Shown here piece after piece: positions 5,111 to 8,309 of a stretch of DNA of 8,309 nt. Both the position numbers and the translations under genes were made by a program. The stretch spans positions 1-8,309 of the forward strand of contig CAMLQP010000116.1 in NCBI GenBank assembly GCA_946482115.1, given 5' to 3'. The DNA is from an uncultured Comamonadaceae bacterium (lineage in GTDB: Bacteria > Pseudomonadota > Gammaproteobacteria > Burkholderiales > Burkholderiaceae). The notes beneath the pieces are model-generated. The model had not been told where the DNA came from. It saw nothing but the letters and a program-made list of their open reading frames with translations, and made no database searches. Numbering within the stretch: position 1 is the stretch's first letter; every line of letters begins with the position of its first letter.

Positions 5111-8100
5111 ATGTCTGAACCCCAATCCCCCGCGTCCGAAGACGGCCTCATCCGCATCCGCGGCGCGCGCCAGCACAACCTCAAGGCCCTCGACCTCGAC
5201 ATCCGCACCGGCGAGCTGACCGTGGTCACCGGGCCCAGCGGCTCGGGCAAGTCCAGCCTGGTGTTCGACACCCTGTTTGCCGAAGGCCAGCGCCGCTACG
5301 TCGAGACTTTCAGCGCCTACGCGCGCCAGTTCCTGGACCGCATGGACAAGCCGGCGGTGGACAAGGTGGAGGGCGTGCCGCCCGCCATCGCCATCGACCA
5401 GACCAACCCGGTGCGCTCGTCGCGCTCCACCGTGGGCACCATGACGGAGCTCAACGACCACCTGAAGCTGCTGTTCGCGCGCGCCGGCCAGCTGTTCGAC
5501 CGGCAGACCGCCCAGCCGGTGCGGCACGACTCCACCGAGACCATCTACGCCGAGCTGAAGGCCCGCTGCGAGGCGGGTGATCCCAGGATCGTGCTGACCT
5601 TCCCGGTCGAGCTGCCCGCCAACACCAGCCCCGAGGAGGTGGAGCAGTGGCTGTCGGCCAGCGGCTTCACCCGCGTGCAGGCCGAACGCGAGGTGGCCAC
5701 GCCCACCGGGCCGCGCAAGCTGCTCGACGTGGTGGCCGACCGCTTCCGCCTCTCGGGGGCCGAGAAGGCGCGTGTCATCGAAGCCATCGAGGTGGCATTG
5801 AAGCGGGGCAGTGGCCGGCTCAACGTCTACCGGCTGAACGACGACGGCGAGTCCGATCTGTGGCGCTTTTCCACCGGCCTGCACTGCCCCGACAGCGACC
5901 TGCGCTACAGCGAGCCCATGCCGTCCATGTTCTCGTTCAACTCCGCCGTGGGCGCCTGCGAGGCCTGCCGGGGCTTCGGCCGCGTGATCGGGGTGGACTA
6001 CGGCCTGGTCATCCCGGACGAAAAACTCACGCTGCGCGCGGGCGCCATCAAGCCCATGCAGACGCCGGCGTGGCAGGAGTGCCAGGACGACCTGATGCGC
6101 CATGCCGAGGCCGCCGGCATCCCGCGCGACACCGCGTGGAACAAGCTCACCGACGCGCAGAAACACTGGGTCATTCACGGCTCGCCCAACTGGAACGGCA
6201 AGTGGAATCAGCAGTGGTACGGCGTGGCCCGCTTCTTCGAGTACCTGGAGAGCAAGGCCTACAAGATGCACATCCGGGTGCTGCTGTCCAAGTACCGCAG
6301 CTACACCCCGTGCGAGACCTGCGGCGGCGCGCGCCTGAAAACCGAAAGCCTGCTGTGGCGCATCGGCTCCAAGGCGGCGGCCGACGCGGTGCTGCCGCCC
6401 GAACGGCGCTTCCTGCCGCGCGGCGTGGCCTGGAGCCGCGCGCAGCTGGAGGCCATGCCCGGCCTGACGCTGCACGACCTGATGCTGCTGCCGCTGGCGC
6501 GGTTGCGGCGCTTCTTCGATGGCATCGCCGAGGACCTGACCGCCCACGCCAGCGGCGGCGACCAGCAGGCGCTGAAACTGCTGTTCGACGAGATCGGCAC
6601 GCGCCTGCGCTACCTCAACGACGTCGGCATCGGCTACCTCACGCTGGACCGCCAGAGCCGCACGCTGAGCGGCGGCGAGGTGCAGCGCATCAACCTGACC
6701 ACCGCTTTGGGCACCTCGCTGGTCAACACCCTGTTCGTGCTGGACGAGCCCAGCATAGGCCTGCACCCGCGCGACATGGACCGCATCAACCAGGCCATGC
6801 TGCGCCTGCGCGATGCCGGCAACACCCTGGTGGTGGTGGAGCACGACCCGGCCGTGATGCTGGCTGCCGACCGCGTGATCGACATGGGCCCCGGCCCCGG
6901 AGAGCGCGGCGGGCAGATCGTGTTTGACGGCCCGGTGGACGCGTTGCGCCGCGCCGACACGCTGACCGGCGCCTACCTCGGCGGGCGCAAGCAGATCGGC
7001 ATGGGCTTCAAGCGCATGGTGACGGACAACACCTCGCGCCTCATCCTCGAGGGCGCGCGCGAGAACAACCTCAAGCAGGTGTCGGTCGAGATCCCGCTGC
7101 AGCGCCTGGTGTGTGTCACCGGCGTCAGCGGCTCGGGCAAGTCCAGCCTGATCCAGGACGTGCTGGCGCCCGCGCTGATGCGGCACTTCGGCCGCGCCAC
7201 CGAATCGCCCGGCGCCCACGACCGCCTGCTGGGCGCCGAACAGCTGGCCGATGTCGTGTTCGTGGACCAGTCGCCCATCGGCAAGACGGCACGCTCCAAC
7301 CCGGTCAGCTACGTGGGTGCGTGGGACACCATCCGCAACCTGTTTGCCGACGCGCCGCTGGCGCGCCAGCGCGGCTACACGGCGTCCAAGTTCAGCTTCA
7401 ACAGCGGCGATGGCCGCTGCCCCACTTGTGGCGGCTCGGGCTTTGAACATGTGGAGATGCAGTTCCTGTCGGACGTGTACCTGCGCTGCCCGGACTGCGA
7501 CGGCAAACGCTACCGGCCCGAGATCCTGGAGGTGAAGATCGAACGCGGCGGCCGGCTCGTGAACGTGGCCGACGTGCTGGAACTCACCGTGAGCGAAGCC
7601 ACCGCGCTGTTCGCCAGCGACCGTGAGGTGATACGCGCCCTGCAACCCATCGTGGACGTGGGGCTGGAGTACGTGAAGCTGGGCCAGCCCGTGCCCACGC
7701 TCTCGGGCGGCGAGGCACAGCGCCTCAAGCTCGCGGGCTTTCTGGCCGAGGCGGCAAAAAACGCCACCAAGGGCGCGCGCAGCCAGCCGCTGGCGCGCAA
7801 GGGCACGCTGTTCCTGTTTGACGAGCCCACCACCGGCCTGCACTTCGACGACATCGCCAAGCTGATGCGCGCGCTGCGCCGCCTGCTGGATGCGGGTCAT
7901 TCGCTGGTGGTCATCGAACACAATCTCGACGTCATCCGCGCCAGCGACTGGCTGATCGACCTCGGCCCCGAGGGCGGCGACGGCGGTGGCGAGATCGTGG
8001 CCCAGGGCACGCCCGAAGAGGTGCGCCAACACGCCAAGAGCCACACGGCCCATGCGCTGCGCGAATACGAAGGCGCCCTGGGCGTGGCCGAGCACCCGCC

Positions 8101-8309
8101 CACGCCGCCGCGCCCGCCGGCGCACGCCGAGCGCTCGGGCGCGATCCAGATCGTCAACGCCAAAGAGCACAACCTCAAGCACCTGAGCGTGGATATTCCG
8201 CGCGGCAAGTTCAACGTGATCACCGGCGTCAGCGGCTCGGGCAAATCCACGCTCGCGTTCGACATCCTGTTCAACGAAGGCCAGCGCCGCTACCTCGAAT
8301 CGCTCAACG
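5111..8309 (+). CDS. uvrA: Excinuclease ABC subunit A, oversized tandem form (3' end outside window)
   Basis: The first 1066 residues are present and the frame is still open at the window edge. UvrA is a cytoplasmic dimeric ABC ATPase that finds DNA damage and loads UvrB in nucleotide excision repair. Module 1 has Walker A GPSGSGKSS (41-49), a divergent UvrB-binding-type region (about 125-250), LSGGE (519-523) and Walker B with Asp545-Glu546. Module 2 has Walker A GVSGSGKSS (671-679), an intact zinc site (Cys770, 773, 793, 796), LSGGE (864-868) and Asp904-Glu905. The first zinc site is degenerate: Cys259 and Cys283/286 are present, but the expected second Cys is Ser262. A CxxC at 401/404 is kept. 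After residue 990 a proline-rich linker (PPTPPRPP, 996-1003) leads to a new UvrA start (IVNAKEHNLK) and a third Walker A, GVSGSGKST (1039-1047). Standard UvrA is about 940 residues, so this is a tandem UvrA. It may be a second, non-canonical paralogue rather than the housekeeping copy. Confidence 0.93.
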   Translation, partial: MSEPQSPASEDGLIRIRGARQHNLKALDLDIRTGELTVVTGPSGSGKSSLVFDTLFAEGQRRYVETFSAYARQFLDRMDKPAVDKVEGVPPAIAIDQTNPVRSSRSTVGTMTELNDHLKLLFARAGQLFDRQTAQPVRHDSTETIYAELKARCEAGDPRIVLTFPVELPANTSPEEVEQWLSASGFTRVQAEREVATPTGPRKLLDVVADRFRLSGAEKARVIEAIEVALKRGSGRLNVYRLNDDGESDLWRFSTGLHCPDSDLRYSEPMPSMFSFNSAVGACEACRGFGRVIGVDYGLVIPDEKLTLRAGAIKPMQTPAWQECQDDLMRHAEAAGIPRDTAWNKLTDAQKHWVIHGSPNWNGKWNQQWYGVARFFEYLESKAYKMHIRVLLSKYRSYTPCETCGGARLKTESLLWRIGSKAAADAVLPPERRFLPRGVAWSRAQLEAMPGLTLHDLMLLPLARLRRFFDGIAEDLTAHASGGDQQALKLLFDEIGTRLRYLNDVGIGYLTLDRQSRTLSGGEVQRINLTTALGTSLVNTLFVLDEPSIGLHPRDMDRINQAMLRLRDAGNTLVVVEHDPAVMLAADRVIDMGPGPGERGGQIVFDGPVDALRRADTLTGAYLGGRKQIGMGFKRMVTDNTSRLILEGARENNLKQVSVEIPLQRLVCVTGVSGSGKSSLIQDVLAPALMRHFGRATESPGAHDRLLGAEQLADVVFVDQSPIGKTARSNPVSYVGAWDTIRNLFADAPLARQRGYTASKFSFNSGDGRCPTCGGSGFEHVEMQFLSDVYLRCPDCDGKRYRPEILEVKIERGGRLVNVADVLELTVSEATALFASDREVIRALQPIVDVGLEYVKLGQPVPTLSGGEAQRLKLAGFLAEAAKNATKGARSQPLARKGTLFLFDEPTTGLHFDDIAKLMRALRRLLDAGHSLVVIEHNLDVIRASDWLIDLGPEGGDGGGEIVAQGTPEEVRQHAKSHTAHALREYEGALGVAEHPPTPPRPPAHAERSGAIQIVNAKEHNLKHLSVDIPRGKFNVITGVSGSGKSTLAFDILFNEGQRRYLESLN

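Noticed and set aside
4850..8182. A 1110-codon open frame on the reverse strand opposite uvrA
   Set aside because: It mirrors the coding frame of uvrA and shows a His/Gln/Val/Ala/Arg-rich, low-complexity composition with no recognisable domain. Long antisense frames are expected in very GC-rich genes because stop codons are rare.
1..8309. Search by eye for tRNA, rRNA, CRISPR arrays, insertion sequences, attachment sites and toxin-antitoxin or defence modules
   Set aside because: None found. The window is filled by eight protein genes with short gaps, and no gap exceeds 100 bp.

Overview
The window is very GC-rich and almost fully coding. Codons end mostly in G or C, and the gene families resemble those of Burkholderiales, probably Comamonadaceae. 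That placement is a judgement from composition and protein style, not a database result. I see no phage, transposon, CRISPR or RNA gene. It reads as ordinary chromosomal DNA whose most unusual resident is a very long UvrA.

Layout. Positions 1-846 hold a tightly packed forward cluster: the end of a probable LysE/RhtB-type exporter, a YbaK/EbsC-family tRNA-editing-type protein, and a small four-cysteine DUF1289 protein. Each start overlaps the previous stop. Positions 819-2546 hold a reverse-strand membrane diguanylate cyclase (periplasmic DISM domain, seven membrane helices, GGDEF). Its 3' end overlaps that of the DUF1289 gene. A short divergent gap of about 52 bp then leads to a forward gene for a 2-hydroxychromene-2-carboxylate isomerase/DsbA-fold protein (2599-3261). 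A 95-bp intergenic region carries an FNR/ANR-like box, a perfect 9-bp inverted repeat and a strong ribosome binding site ahead of a universal stress protein gene (3357-3794). A GT4-type glycosyltransferase follows 19 bp later (3814-5049). A 61-bp gap with a likely -10 element leads to uvrA (5111 to beyond the window end).

The uvrA reading frame completes one full UvrA unit (two ABC ATPase modules) by about residue 990. It passes through a proline-rich linker and starts a second UvrA-like unit with a third Walker A before running off the edge. It therefore belongs to the oversized tandem UvrA type rather than the standard protein of about 940 residues.

The genes do not form one pathway. They look like several small units: tRNA quality control and export, c-di-GMP signalling, a possible oxygen-responsive stress gene with a downstream glycosyltransferase, and DNA repair. 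I found no convincing new multi-gene system. The best leads are the tandem UvrA with a degenerate first zinc site and the promoter architecture of the stress protein gene.
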